In this document: positions 51,320 through 60,669 of the stretch, piece after piece
How positions within the stretch are numbered: the stretch's first letter is position 1
Layout: each line of letters begins with the position of its first letter
From: Halomonas sp. Bachu 37
GTDB taxonomy: Bacteria > Pseudomonadota > Gammaproteobacteria > Pseudomonadales > Halomonadaceae
Length of the DNA stretch: 64,000 bases
Direction of reading: 5' to 3'
NCBI RefSeq assembly: GCF_039691755.1
Contig: NZ_CP137552.1
Coordinates: 3,286,001-3,350,000, forward strand
Made by a program: the position numbers and the translations under genes
Notes under the pieces: generated by a model
Seen by the model: the letters and a program-made list of their open reading frames with translations, nothing else
Told to the model about the DNA's origin: nothing
The model's database searches: none

Positions 51320-52264
51320 GTGCAATCCATTACCAAGCTGCGCATTGCCACACGCAAGAGCCAACTCGCCATGTGGCAGGCCGAACACGTCCGCGATCGG
51401 CTGATGGCGGCCAACCCCGGCCTGGAGGTCGAACTGGTGCCTCTCTCCACCCGGGGCGACAAGATTCTCGATACGCCGCTCTCCAAGATCGGCGGCAAGG
51501 CGCTGTTCGTCAAGGAGCTGGAAGAAGCCATGCTGGATGGCCGCGCGGACATCGCCGTGCATTCGATGAAGGACGTGCCCATGCACTTTCCCGAAGGCCT
51601 GGGGCTTTCGGTCATCCTGGCGGGAGCCGATCCCACCGATGCCTTCGTCTCCAACCACTACGCCGATATCGACGAGCTGCCGCAAGGGGCGCGCATCGGT
51701 ACTGCCAGCCTGCGCCGCGGCCTGCAGCTACGCGAAGCGCGGCCGGACCTGGAGATCCTCAACCTGCGCGGTAACGTCCAGACCCGCCTGGGCAAGCTTG
51801 ACGATGGTGAGTTCGATGCCATCATCCTGGCCACCTCCGGGCTCAAGCGCCTGGGCCTGGGAGACCGCATCGCCAAGGCGCTGCCGCCGGAAGTCTGCCT
51901 GCCGGCTTGCGGTCAGGGTGCGCTGGGCATCGAGTGCCGTCTGCACGACCCGGAGCTGATTTCCCTGCTGGCGCCGCTGGACGACCCGGACACCGCGACC
52001 CGCGTGCGCGCCGAGCGGGCCATGAACACTCGCCTGGAAGGCGGCTGCCAGGTTCCCATCGGCGGTCATGCCATTATCGAAGCCGACCGCAAGACCCTGT
52101 GGCTACGCGGCCTGGTGGGAAATCCCGATGGCAGCCAGGTACTGCGCGCCGAAGGGCGCGGCTCCCTGGACGAACCCGAGGCACTGGGTATTCGCATCGC
52201 CGAGGAGCTGCTCGATCAGGGTGCCGGCGATATCCTCGCCGAGGTATACGGCAACCAGAGATGA
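51320..52264 (+). CDS. hemC: Hydroxymethylbilane synthase HemC
   Basis: Porphobilinogen deaminase of heme synthesis, 314 residues with a GTG start (51320) behind AGGGAG. Motifs: [65 protein letters not shown] and the dipyrromethane cofactor Cys in [10 protein letters not shown]. hemD begins within its stop (4-bp overlap). Confidence 0.97.
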   Translation: MQSITKLRIATRKSQLAMWQAEHVRDRLMAANPGLEVELVPLSTRGDKILDTPLSKIGGKALFVKELEEAMLDGRADIAVHSMKDVPMHFPEGLGLSVILAGADPTDAFVSNHYADIDELPQGARIGTASLRRGLQLREARPDLEILNLRGNVQTRLGKLDDGEFDAIILATSGLKRLGLGDRIAKALPPEVCLPACGQGALGIECRLHDPELISLLAPLDDPDTATRVRAERAMNTRLEGGCQVPIGGHAIIEADRKTLWLRGLVGNPDGSQVLRAEGRGSLDEPEALGIRIAEELLDQGAGDILAEVYGNQR

Positions 52265-53037
52265 CATCCCCGGTACTCATATGCCGACCGGGTGAGCGCG
52301 GCGAAGTACTGGCCGAGGCCATCCGCAGCCAGGGGTGGCCTGTCGAGAGGCTCGATGTCATGCAGCTGGTTCCCCTGAAAGAGAGTGCCGCACTGCGTGA
52401 TACCTGGCTGAACATCGACCAGTTTCAAAAGGTAGTGGTGGTCAGCCCCTTCGCCGCCCAATGCCTGGCCGAGGCACTGGACCGTTATTGGCCCCAGTTG
52501 CCATTGGGCATTGCCTACTACGCTGTAGGTGCGGCCACCGCTGCCGCCCTGCATCAGTTGCTGGGAATCCGTGTTCACCTTCCCAGCTCGACTCGGGAAG
52601 ATACCAGCGAAGCGCTGCTCGAGCTGGCGTCACTGCACGAGGTCGCAGGACAGCGCATACTGCTGGTAACCGGCGAAGGCGGCCGCCCCCTGCTGGACGA
52701 TACGCTTTCCAGCCGAGGGGCGCGCATCACACGTGCCGCGACATATCGCCGCCAGTTGGACGCCCCCGCAAGTGGCATGCGGGAGCGCCTGGCCAGAGGA
52801 GATTACCGGGCGTTGATCGTCACCAGCGGCGAATTACTCGAACATCTGGCAAACTGGTGCGATCAGGCAGCCTTGAACCAACTGCTAATCGTTTCCAGTC
52901 GCCGTTTGGCTACACTGGCCGGCACACTGGGCTTTCGTACTCCCATGGTGGCATCGGGAGCCACCCCGGCAGCACTGACAGCCGCGTTGGCTCGGGCCTG
53001 CAACCCGAAGGATGCCGATGTCGATCAAGGAACTTAA
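52261..53037 (+). CDS. hemD: Uroporphyrinogen-III synthase HemD
   Basis: The enzyme cyclising and inverting ring D of hydroxymethylbilane; 258 residues. The sequence is diverse in this family; visible features are [58 protein letters not shown] and [11 protein letters not shown]. Identity is secured by the hemC overlap and hemX downstream. Confidence 0.93.
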   Translation: MTSPVLICRPGERGEVLAEAIRSQGWPVERLDVMQLVPLKESAALRDTWLNIDQFQKVVVVSPFAAQCLAEALDRYWPQLPLGIAYYAVGAATAAALHQLLGIRVHLPSSTREDTSEALLELASLHEVAGQRILLVTGEGGRPLLDDTLSSRGARITRAATYRRQLDAPASGMRERLARGDYRALIVTSGELLEHLANWCDQAALNQLLIVSSRRLATLAGTLGFRTPMVASGATPAALTAALARACNPKDADVDQGT

Positions 53038-53053
53038 CAAGGGCTAGCGACAG

Positions 53054-54598
53054 ATGAGCAAACAACCATACGATCAGGACGACACCCAAAAGCCGTCCGC
53101 CGACACGAACAGCGATCGCTCGGCGTCCAGTGAAGAGACGAAAGCGGCCTCATCGACAGGTCCCGCGCCCGGTAACGCATCCGGTCAGCAGCGCAAGTCG
53201 CGCCGCTACAACAATCGCAAGAACGCTGCCAATGGATCACAGGAAGCCGGGGGCAAGGGCAACCCGCCGGACGCTTCCGCCAAGCCGTCCAGCGCTTCTG
53301 CAACTCCAGGTTCCGGTGCCGTCAACGGCCAGGACGACAAGACCGTCCCACCGACCTCCAAGCCGGAAACCTCGGCGACGGCGACCAGCGCCTCCAATGC
53401 CAGCTCTGCTAATACGAACTCTTCCAGTACAGGCTCTTCCAGTACAGGCTCTTCCAGTACAGACTCTTCCAGTACGAGGACGAGCAGCACCCCGTCAGCC
53501 AAGGCCACGACGCCCCCGCCTCCCTCGGGCACCACGACAGGTGGCGGTAAATCCAGCGGTGGCGGCAAGGCCGGCCTGCTGGCATTGGCCCTGGTGGTGA
53601 TATTGGCGATTGCCGTACTGCTGTTCGGCTGGCAAGGCTGGCAGCGCCTCGATTCCCAGCAACAGCGTCTTGACGATATTGCCGCCAGCAGCCAGGAGAG
53701 TGCGTCACAGGAAGAGCTGCAGGCTCTGGAATCGCGCCTGGACAGCGGCGAAACAGAGCGCAACGAGGCACTGGATTCCGCCCTCGAGGAGCTGCGCAGC
53801 GAATTCGAAAGCTACCGTAGCGAAGTCGACGAGACCCTCGATGAAGTGCTGGCCGAGCTTTCCAGCGAGCAGGAGACCGACGATCGCGAATGGCTGCATG
53901 CCGAAGCCGCTTACCTGCTGCGCCTGGCCAATCAGCGCCTGCAGCTCGAACGCGACGTCGAAGGCGCCATCGCCCTGCTGGAAACCGCCGACGAGCGCCT
54001 GGCGGAAGCCGACAACCCCGCGTTGACCCCGGTGCGCCGCGCCATCGCCAATGAGCTGGCCGCACTCGAAGGCGTACCCGAGCTGGACCGTACCGGCCTC
54101 TATCTCGCCCTCAATGCCCAGCAGGAGCGCATCGCCAACCTGCGTCTCTCCCAGGAGATCGAAGAGCGTGCCATCACCTCGGGAATCGAACAGCCCCCCA
54201 GCGGCGCCTTCGAGCGTCAGCTCGCCCGCTTCGGCGCCGAGCTGAGAGACCTTGTGGTGGTGCGTCATCACGACGAAGCCCTGGAAGCGTTGATCACACC
54301 CGAACAGGAAAGCTACCTGCGCCAGAGCCTGCGCCTGATACTCGAGCAGTCGCAGCTGGCGCTACTCAAGGAGGAGCAGGAACTGTTCGAAGCCAGCCTC
54401 GACAAGGCGGTGAACCTGCTGGAAGGGTATTACGACACCAGCCGCAGCGAGACACAGGCTGTTATCGAACGGCTCGAGGAACTCAAGCAGACACGCATTC
54501 AGCCGGAGCTGCCCGATATCAGCGAGTCCCAGCAGACGCTGTCCGATTTCATCGAGCACCGGTTCCAGTCGCGCAGCGACGATGGAGGTGAAGCATGA
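53054..54598 (+). CDS. hemX: HemX-like membrane protein
   Basis: A HemX-family protein of 514 residues. The N-terminal about 170 residues are a low-complexity Ser/Thr/Pro-rich cytosolic tail, including four SSSTG-like repeats. One transmembrane helix (about 175-195, LLALALVVILAIAVLLFGWQGW) follows. The periplasmic part starts with a coiled coil (about 200-275) and continues in a helical domain with EWLHAEAAYLLRLANQRLQLERDVEGAIALL, the HemX signature. HemX in hemCDXY operons is not enzymatic in proteobacteria as far as known. It overlaps hemY by 4 bp. Confidence 0.92.
   Translation: MSKQPYDQDDTQKPSADTNSDRSASSEETKAASSTGPAPGNASGQQRKSRRYNNRKNAANGSQEAGGKGNPPDASAKPSSASATPGSGAVNGQDDKTVPPTSKPETSATATSASNASSANTNSSSTGSSSTGSSSTDSSSTRTSSTPSAKATTPPPPSGTTTGGGKSSGGGKAGLLALALVVILAIAVLLFGWQGWQRLDSQQQRLDDIAASSQESASQEELQALESRLDSGETERNEALDSALEELRSEFESYRSEVDETLDEVLAELSSEQETDDREWLHAEAAYLLRLANQRLQLERDVEGAIALLETADERLAEADNPALTPVRRAIANELAALEGVPELDRTGLYLALNAQQERIANLRLSQEIEERAITSGIEQPPSGAFERQLARFGAELRDLVVVRHHDEALEALITPEQESYLRQSLRLILEQSQLALLKEEQELFEASLDKAVNLLEGYYDTSRSETQAVIERLEELKQTRIQPELPDISESQQTLSDFIEHRFQSRSDDGGEA
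53419..53478. repeat. Four 15-bp tandem repeats in hemX
   Basis: CTCTTCCAGTACAGG is repeated four times (53419, 53434, 53449, 53464), the last two slightly changed. It encodes the SSSTG/SSSTD linker repeats. The period of 15 preserves frame, so copy number could vary between strains. Confidence 0.88.
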
Positions 54599-55857
54599 GG
54601 AAACTGCTGCTACTGATCGTCCTCGGGCTTGCCGTGGGGGCACTGTTCGGGCATCTGATGATGTCCGTGCCGGGATACTGGCTGATCCGTGTCGGCGATA
54701 CCTCCTTCCAGACCTCATTCTGGTTCGGTCTGGTGCTGCTGCTCGCCGCGTTCTTCATCATTCACTTCGCCCTGCGCCTGCTGGCAGGGCTGATTCGCCC
54801 CATGGGGCGTTTCCGGCGCTGGAACAGCCGGGCTCGCAATCGCAAGGCCATGAAACAGACCGTACGCGGCCTGGTGGCGCTGACCGAAGGCCGCTGGAAG
54901 CGGGCGGAAAAGACCCTGGTCAAGGCCGCCGACGACTCCAGCACGCCGCTGGTCAACTACCTGTCCGCCGCACTGGCCTCGCACTACCAAGGCCACTACG
55001 ACAAGGCACAGGCGCATCTCAACCAGGCACAACTGACCACGGAAGGTGCCGATACCGCCGTGGGATTGATGCAGGCGCAGTTGATGATCGACCGCCAGCA
55101 ACCGGAAGAGGCGCTGGCCATCCTCACCCGTCTCGACAAGCAATTGAACAATCATCCTCAGGTGCTCAAGCTGCTCAAGCAGGTCTACCTCAGCGTCAGC
55201 GACTGGGAGGGCCTGCGCCGGCTGATTCCCCGCCTCGCCGCCCAGAGGCTGATTTCCGCCCAGGAGCGCGAGCAGCTGGAGTTCAAGGCCTACCGCGAGC
55301 TGATCGTGTTCGAGGCACAGAATCCCAGCGATATCGAACGCGTACGCGGCTTGTGGGCCGACATGCCCGATTACCTGCGCGCCAATACCGACCTGATCGT
55401 GCTCTACACCGAAGCCCTGGTTCGCGCCGGGGAGGAACCGATCGCCGAGCGGCTGCTCAGCCACTCGCTGGACCAGCACTGGGATAATCGCCTGGTCAAG
55501 CGCTACGGGCTGATCAACGTCGATGCCGCGCGGCAGTTGGCCAAGGCGGAGAAGTGGCTGCAGCAACGGCCCAACGAACCGGAACTGTTGCTGGCGTTGG
55601 GTCGTCTGTCGCTGCGTACCGGCCAGTGGGGCAAGGCCCAGGAGTATTTCGAAGCCAGCCAGCGCCAACGTCCCAACGGCGTGGTATGCGCCGAGCTTGC
55701 CCGTCTTTTCGCCAGCCTCGGCGAGCACAACAAGAGCCAGCTCTACTACCGCCAAAGCGTGGAAATGCTGGCCAAGTCGCTACCCTCGCTACCCCAGCCC
55801 AGCGACGCCAACGAAGGCAAGACTCCGCAAGAAAAGGACGCCAAGAAGTCGGCATGA
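54595..55857 (+). CDS. hemY: HemY-like TPR membrane protein
   Basis: A HemY-family protein of 420 residues (not the oxygen-dependent protoporphyrinogen oxidase also called HemY). Two N-terminal helices (about 5-25 and 40-62) anchor it; TPR-like repeats follow (GRWKRAEKTLVKAADDSSTPLVNYLSAALASHYQGHYDKAQAHLNQA; QWGKAQEYFEASQRQRPNG). Its role near heme synthesis is not settled. It ends the hem operon. Confidence 0.93.
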   Translation: MRKLLLLIVLGLAVGALFGHLMMSVPGYWLIRVGDTSFQTSFWFGLVLLLAAFFIIHFALRLLAGLIRPMGRFRRWNSRARNRKAMKQTVRGLVALTEGRWKRAEKTLVKAADDSSTPLVNYLSAALASHYQGHYDKAQAHLNQAQLTTEGADTAVGLMQAQLMIDRQQPEEALAILTRLDKQLNNHPQVLKLLKQVYLSVSDWEGLRRLIPRLAAQRLISAQEREQLEFKAYRELIVFEAQNPSDIERVRGLWADMPDYLRANTDLIVLYTEALVRAGEEPIAERLLSHSLDQHWDNRLVKRYGLINVDAARQLAKAEKWLQQRPNEPELLLALGRLSLRTGQWGKAQEYFEASQRQRPNGVVCAELARLFASLGEHNKSQLYYRQSVEMLAKSLPSLPQPSDANEGKTPQEKDAKKSA

Positions 55858-55886
55858 CACCTTGACATTTGACCAGCAGAACCCAC

Positions 55887-55913
55887 GGGTGCCCCTAGCG
55901 GCACCCTTTTTTT
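55887..55913 (+). terminator. Terminator of the hem operon
   Basis: GGGTGCC (55887-55893) and GGCACCC (55900-55906) enclose a 6-nt loop and are followed by seven T residues: a textbook intrinsic terminator 30 bp after hemY. Confidence 0.92.
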
Positions 55914-56041
55914 GTCTAGAAAACAGCCGCTTATAGCTTCCCTCGGTGCCGCCATAACTCGCCCCTACGCATGATGCTTGAGTGAATGGCATGCAGACAC
56001 TCGCCACACAAAACAGATAACGCAAAAATAAAGACAACTAC

Positions 56042-56080
56042 TTGACATAAATTTCCGTGATCCCTATTTTAAACTTAAAA
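56042..56080 (+). promoter_or_regulatory. Promoter and putative operator of the alicyclic-acid cluster
   Basis: TTGACA (56042-56047), 17-bp spacer and TATTTT (56065-56070) form a strong promoter in AT-rich DNA. TTTTAA-AC-TTAAAA (56067-56080), a perfect 6-bp dyad, overlaps the -10 and the likely start. That is where a MarR-type repressor such as the BadR-like product of 60670 would bind. Confidence 0.65.
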
Positions 56081-56151
56081 CACCCAAAGTGAAGAGCCTC
56101 TTTAAAAACCCAAATAATCGCCAAATATTAAATAAAAACTGGAGCTTAGGT

Positions 56152-57801
56152 ATGAAAATGACAACAAACCTGACGCCCGAACGTTGCATTGCCATGAAGG
56201 ATAGCGGCGCATGGAATGACATGCTCATTACCGATTATCTTGATGAAGCGGTTTCCCGGGTTCCCGACAAGACTGCTATCATCACCTACACCATGGCCTC
56301 TGGTGAGCATTCGACACTTAGCTATCGCGAACTCGCCGAGCGTGTCGCCCGGATTGCGGTGGGGCTCGTTTCATTGGGAGTCGAGCGCGATGATGTCGTT
56401 TCCTGCCAGTTACCCAACTGGTGGCAAATGACCGCGCTGCACCTGGCTTGTGTACGCATCGGCGCCATCCTCAATCCCTTGATGCCTATTTTCCGTGAAC
56501 ATGAACTGCGTTTCATGCTGGCCCAGGCGGAGAGCAAGGTACTGGTCGTACCGACGGTATTTCGCGGTTTCGATCATGGCGCCATGGCGGCGGGACTGAA
56601 GAAAGAGCTTGGCAGTCTGGCGCATGTACTGGTGATTGGCGGTGAAGGAGACAGCAGCTTTGATGCGTGCCTGCTCGGTCACGAGCATGACCAAACGTTG
56701 GATGTGGCCAGGCTCTTCGATGAACGCCGCCCCTCGGGCGATGACGTGGTGCAGCTGCTATACACCTCGGGCACGACCGGCAAGCCCAAGGGGGTAATGC
56801 ATACATCCAATACCTTGATGAGCCATATTCGTCCCCTGGCCGAACGCTTGGCGCTGGGTGCCGACGACACCACGCTGATGCCCTCGCCCTTGGCGCATCA
56901 GCTGGGCTTTCTCTACGGCTTGATGATGCCGATCTACCTGCAAGCCACCGCCATACTCCAGGACACGTGGCTACCGCAAGAGGCGGTCAAGATCATTCGT
57001 GCCGAGCGGCCCAGCCTGATGCTCGGTTCCACCCCCTTCCTGGCCGATATTGCTGAACAAGCTATCGACCACGGCCCGGACCTGCAGTCGCTGAAGCTAT
57101 TTTTGTGTGCCGGCGCGCCAATTCCCAGCCCTCTGGTGGAAAAGGCGGCTCGCAACCTGCCTACCCGCATCATTTCCGCCTGGGGCATGACCGAAAACGG
57201 TGCGGTGACCACTACCTGTCTGGAAGACGACCCCTCTCGTGCGGTGGAAAGCGATGGCCGCCCGCTGCCGTACATGGAACTCAAGGTCACCGATATCGAG
57301 GGCCGCCCCCTACCACCCGGGCAGGAAGGCAGCCTCTGGGTACGCGGCGCCAGCCTGTTCGTGGGTTACTTCAAGCAACCCGACCTCTACGGCGTGGATG
57401 ACGAAGGCTGGTTCCCCACCGGCGACTTGGCGCGCCTGGATGAGCAAGGTTACGTTCGCATCACCGGCCGTTCCAAGGATGTGGTGATACGCGGCGGCGA
57501 AAATATTCCCATCGTCGATATTGAAAACACGCTCTATCAACACCCTGCTATCCAGGCCGTTGCCCTGGTGGGTCAGCCAGATGAGCGTCTCGGCGAACGC
57601 CTGTGTGCCTATGTCACCCTCAAGGAGGGTCATGACGAGCTCACGCTGGAGGAAGTTTCACGCTTTCTCACCGAGCGTCAGATGACCCGCCAGTACCAGC
57701 CGGAATTCCTGCAAGTACTAGAGGAACTGCCACGCACCCCCTCGGGCAAGATTCAGAAGTTCAAGCTGCGAGAACAAGCCACTACGGCACCCAACGCTTG
57801 A
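56152..57801 (+). CDS. aliA: Acyl-CoA synthetase, cyclohexanecarboxylate-CoA ligase-like
   Basis: An AMP-forming acyl-CoA ligase, about 549 residues from ATG 56152 (MKMTTNLTPERCIAM), with GGAG upstream; GTG 56089 would add an atypical, AT-rich leader. Motifs: LLYTSGTTGKPKGVMHTSNTL (P-loop), AWGMTENGAV, GWFPTGDLARLDEQGYVRITGRSKDVVIRGGENI and the C-terminal catalytic Lys in PRTPSGKIQKFKLRE. The following genes place it at the head of an alicyclic acid pathway, so the likely substrate is cyclohexanecarboxylate or a similar acid. The symbol is by context. Confidence 0.82.
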   Translation: MKMTTNLTPERCIAMKDSGAWNDMLITDYLDEAVSRVPDKTAIITYTMASGEHSTLSYRELAERVARIAVGLVSLGVERDDVVSCQLPNWWQMTALHLACVRIGAILNPLMPIFREHELRFMLAQAESKVLVVPTVFRGFDHGAMAAGLKKELGSLAHVLVIGGEGDSSFDACLLGHEHDQTLDVARLFDERRPSGDDVVQLLYTSGTTGKPKGVMHTSNTLMSHIRPLAERLALGADDTTLMPSPLAHQLGFLYGLMMPIYLQATAILQDTWLPQEAVKIIRAERPSLMLGSTPFLADIAEQAIDHGPDLQSLKLFLCAGAPIPSPLVEKAARNLPTRIISAWGMTENGAVTTTCLEDDPSRAVESDGRPLPYMELKVTDIEGRPLPPGQEGSLWVRGASLFVGYFKQPDLYGVDDEGWFPTGDLARLDEQGYVRITGRSKDVVIRGGENIPIVDIENTLYQHPAIQAVALVGQPDERLGERLCAYVTLKEGHDELTLEEVSRFLTERQMTRQYQPEFLQVLEELPRTPSGKIQKFKLREQATTAPNA

Positions 57802-57836
57802 ATCCCCAGATTTTACTCACGATAAGAGAGCTACCC

Positions 57837-58604
57837 ATGCAAGGACTGAACGGAAAAACGGTCATCGTGACCGGCGGTGGTGGTGGAATAGGCCGTGCGG
57901 TAAGCCGGCGTTTTGCCGAGGAAGGCGCGTTGGTCGCTGTGCTGGATCGTGACGAACAGGCCGCTCAAGCCAGCGTCGATGCCATTGTCGAACTGGGAGG
58001 CAAGGCGCGCGCCTATGCCGCGGATATCACCGACTATGCGGCCATCGAAGCCACGGTCGCCCGCATCGAAACGGAACTCGGCACCCCTTCCGTGCTGGTC
58101 AACAACGCCGGTTTCGACCGCTTCATGCCGTTTCTGAAAACCGAACCTTCCATGTGGGAGGCCCTGATTGCGGTGAACCTCACCGGGGCGCTCAACATGC
58201 ACCATGTGGTGCTGCCGAAGATGGTCGAGGCCGGGGGCGGCAAGGTGATCAATATCGCCTCCGACGCCGCCCGCGTGGGATCTTCCGGCGAAGCCGTCTA
58301 CGCCGCCTGCAAGGCGGGCCTGCTGGGCTTGAGCAAGACTCTCGCCCGGGAACTTGCCACCAAGAACATCACGCTGAACGTGGTTTGTCCGGGGCCTACC
58401 GATACCGCGCTGCTACAAAGCGTGGCCGATACCTCCCGTGACCCGGAAAAGCTGTTGGAGGCATTCCGCAATGCCGTGCCCATGCGCCGCATCGGGCAAC
58501 CGGAGGACTACCCGGGCATTATCGTCATGCTCGCCAGCGATGAAGCCAGCTTCATCACCGGACAGGTCATCAGTGTTTCCGGCGGACTGACGATGGCTGG
58601 CTAG
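57837..58604 (+). CDS. badH: SDR dehydrogenase, 2-hydroxycyclohexanecarboxyl-CoA dehydrogenase-like
   Basis: A short-chain dehydrogenase of about 255 residues from ATG 57837 (MQGLNGKTVIVTGGGGGIGRAV). Cofactor site TGGGGGIG; NNAG at about residue 86; catalytic Ser in IASDAARVGSSGEAVYAACKAG with YxxxK (Tyr, Lys). It lies between aliA and badI, the place of badH in Rhodopseudomonas, where the enzyme oxidises 2-hydroxycyclohexanecarboxyl-CoA to the 2-keto form with NAD+. Confidence 0.82.
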   Translation: MQGLNGKTVIVTGGGGGIGRAVSRRFAEEGALVAVLDRDEQAAQASVDAIVELGGKARAYAADITDYAAIEATVARIETELGTPSVLVNNAGFDRFMPFLKTEPSMWEALIAVNLTGALNMHHVVLPKMVEAGGGKVINIASDAARVGSSGEAVYAACKAGLLGLSKTLARELATKNITLNVVCPGPTDTALLQSVADTSRDPEKLLEAFRNAVPMRRIGQPEDYPGIIVMLASDEASFITGQVISVSGGLTMAG

Positions 58605-58652
58605 CGCACGCTGATTTCCTGCTTTTATCTCATTCGGCTTCTGGAGCCCGAC

Positions 58653-59435
58653 ATGCACTACGAAGATATTCTCTACAGCGAAGATGATGGCGTCGCCACC
58701 ATCACTATCAACCGGCCGGATCGCTACAACGCTTTCCGTGGGCAAACATGCATGGAGCTGCTCGATGCCTTCAATCGCGCCGGTTGGAACAAATCGATCG
58801 GCGTGATCGTACTCACCGGCGCGGGTGAAAAGGCGTTCTGTACCGGCGGTGACCAAGGAGCTCATGAAGGCCAATACGATGGTCGCGGCATCATCGGCCT
58901 TCCCGTCGAGGAACTACAGACGCTGATTCGCCAGGTGCCCAAACCGGTCATTGCTCGGGTCAACGGCTTCGCCATCGGCGGCGGCCATGTCCTGCATGTG
59001 ATCTGTGATCTCAGTATCGCCTCGGAAACGGCAATCTTCGGCCAGGTGGGTCCCAAGGTCGGCTCGGTGGACCCCGGCTTCGGCACCGCTTACCTGGCCC
59101 GTGTAGTTGGCGAGAAACGCGCCCGGGAGATCTGGTACCTATGCCGCAAGTACACCGCCCAGCAGGCGCTGGATTGGGGACTGGTCAATGCCGTGGTGCC
59201 ACCCGAGCAGCTCGACGAGGAGGTGCGCAAGTGGTGCGACGAGATCCTCGAGAAAAGCCCCACCGCCCTCTCCATCGCCAAACGCTCGTTCAATGCGGAT
59301 AGCGAAAACATCGCCGGTATCGGGGCGCTCGGCATGCAGGCCTTGAGCCTCTATTACGACACCGACGAATCCAGGGAAGGCGTCGCGGCATTCAAGGAGA
59401 AGCGCAAGCCCGAGTTCCGCAAGTACGCCCAATAA
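58653..59435 (+). CDS. badI: 2-ketocyclohexanecarboxyl-CoA hydrolase BadI
   Basis: A crotonase-family ring-cleaving hydrolase of 260 residues, the length of BadI. It opens 2-ketocyclohexanecarboxyl-CoA to pimelyl-CoA. Sequence landmarks closely recall BadI: NRPDRYNAFRGQTC, AFCTGGDQGAHEGQYDGRG, PKPVIARVNGFAIGGGHVL, FGQVGPKVGSVDPGFGTAYLARVVGEKRAREIWY, and the C-terminal YYDTDESREGVAAFKEKRKPEFRKY. This is the best-supported assignment in the cluster. Confidence 0.92.
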   Translation: MHYEDILYSEDDGVATITINRPDRYNAFRGQTCMELLDAFNRAGWNKSIGVIVLTGAGEKAFCTGGDQGAHEGQYDGRGIIGLPVEELQTLIRQVPKPVIARVNGFAIGGGHVLHVICDLSIASETAIFGQVGPKVGSVDPGFGTAYLARVVGEKRAREIWYLCRKYTAQQALDWGLVNAVVPPEQLDEEVRKWCDEILEKSPTALSIAKRSFNADSENIAGIGALGMQALSLYYDTDESREGVAAFKEKRKPEFRKYAQ

Positions 59436-59458
59436 CGCCCTACCGTGAGGACTGCTGC

Positions 59459-60598
59459 ATGAATTTTGCATTCAGCGAACAACAAGAGGCGATTCGCGAT
59501 AGCGTCGCCCGTCTCGCCGGCGAGCGCCTGGCGCCCCGTTACCGCCAGCGTGAAAAGGATGCTTGCATCGAACGTGAACTGGTCGCCGAGCTGGGCGAAA
59601 TGGGGTGTCTCGGTGGTGAGCTGCCCGAGGAGTACGGCGGCAGCGGCCTGGACTGCGTCACCAGCGGCATCATCGTCGAGGAGATTTCCCGGGGCGACTT
59701 CAATGTCGGCTACCTGCCGCTTCTCGCCTCGTTAAACGGCCAGATCATCGCCCATCACGCCCGGCCCGAACTGGCCAGGGAGTGGCTTGCCGGCATCACC
59801 GCCGGTCGCAAGATATGCTGTATCGCCCTCACCGAGCCCCACGGCGGCTCGGATGCTGCCAACCTCAAGCTCAAGGCCAGTCGCGACGGCGACGACTTTC
59901 TGCTCACAGGCGAAAAGACCTCCATCTCGATGGCGGACCAGGCCGACGTGGCGGTCGTGTTTGCCCGCACGGGTACCCAGGAGCAGCGTGCTGGCGGGAT
60001 CAGCGCCTTCCTGGTACCCATGGACAGCCCCGGCATTTCCACCAGCCGTTTCGAGGACTCCGGCCAACGGGCCATTGGCCGCGGCTCGATTTTCTTCGAC
60101 AATGTGCGCGTGCCCGCCGATCACATGCTGGGCAGCGAAGGCCAGGGCTTCAAGCAGGTCATGCAAGGGTTCGATTACAGCCGTGCGCTGATTGGCTTGC
60201 AGTGTCTGGCCGTTGCGCAACAGTCGCTGGACGAAACCTGGCAATGGCTGACCGAACGTGAAGCCTTCGGCCAGCCACTCGCCGCCTTCCAGGGCCTGAC
60301 GCATCCGCTTGCCGAGTACCAGACTTACGTGCAAGCGGCCAGGCTGCAGTGTTACTACGCACTATGGTTAAAAGATAACCAGCAACCACACACCGCCGAA
60401 GCGGCGATGAACAAGTGGTGGGGGCCGAAGCTGGCCTTCGATGTGATCAAGCAGTGCATGCTGGCCCACGGCCACACCGGATGGGGCGAGGATCTGCCCT
60501 TCTCCCAACGCATGCGCGACGTGCTGGGACTGCAAATCGGCGACGGCACCGCCCAGATCATGAAAAATATCATTGCGCGCCAGTCGGTCCCTGCGTGA
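59459..60598 (+). CDS. aliB: Acyl-CoA dehydrogenase, cyclohexanecarboxyl-CoA dehydrogenase-like
   Basis: An FAD-dependent acyl-CoA dehydrogenase of 379 residues. N-terminal helical domain; middle domain with ICCIALTEPHGGSDAANLKLKA and LTGEKTSISMADQADVAVVFARTG; FDYSRALIGLQCLAVAQQSLDETWQW; and the C-terminal HGHTGWGEDLPFSQRMRDVLGLQIGDGTAQIMKNIIA. The usual catalytic Glu region near residue 365 has Asp (IGDGTAQI), as known for some cyclohexanecarboxyl-CoA dehydrogenases. Expected reaction: cyclohexanecarboxyl-CoA to cyclohex-1-ene-1-carboxyl-CoA. Confidence 0.83.
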   Translation: MNFAFSEQQEAIRDSVARLAGERLAPRYRQREKDACIERELVAELGEMGCLGGELPEEYGGSGLDCVTSGIIVEEISRGDFNVGYLPLLASLNGQIIAHHARPELAREWLAGITAGRKICCIALTEPHGGSDAANLKLKASRDGDDFLLTGEKTSISMADQADVAVVFARTGTQEQRAGGISAFLVPMDSPGISTSRFEDSGQRAIGRGSIFFDNVRVPADHMLGSEGQGFKQVMQGFDYSRALIGLQCLAVAQQSLDETWQWLTEREAFGQPLAAFQGLTHPLAEYQTYVQAARLQCYYALWLKDNQQPHTAEAAMNKWWGPKLAFDVIKQCMLAHGHTGWGEDLPFSQRMRDVLGLQIGDGTAQIMKNIIARQSVPA

Positions 60599-60669
60599 AC
60601 GCCCGCTTTCCGCTCGGTTCATTCGATCGCCTGGACGCTATTTCCAATGCCTTAGTCAAGGAAGTTCCG

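Noticed and set aside
56089..56151. Upstream GTG extension of the acyl-CoA synthetase
   Set aside because: It begins only about 12 nt after the likely transcription start and overlaps an AT-rich leader; ATG 56152 has a better ribosome site and fits family length.
60415..60669. N-terminal extension of the MarR regulator into aliB
   Set aside because: The extension is out-of-frame aliB sequence without MarR features; ATG 60670 gives the normal length.
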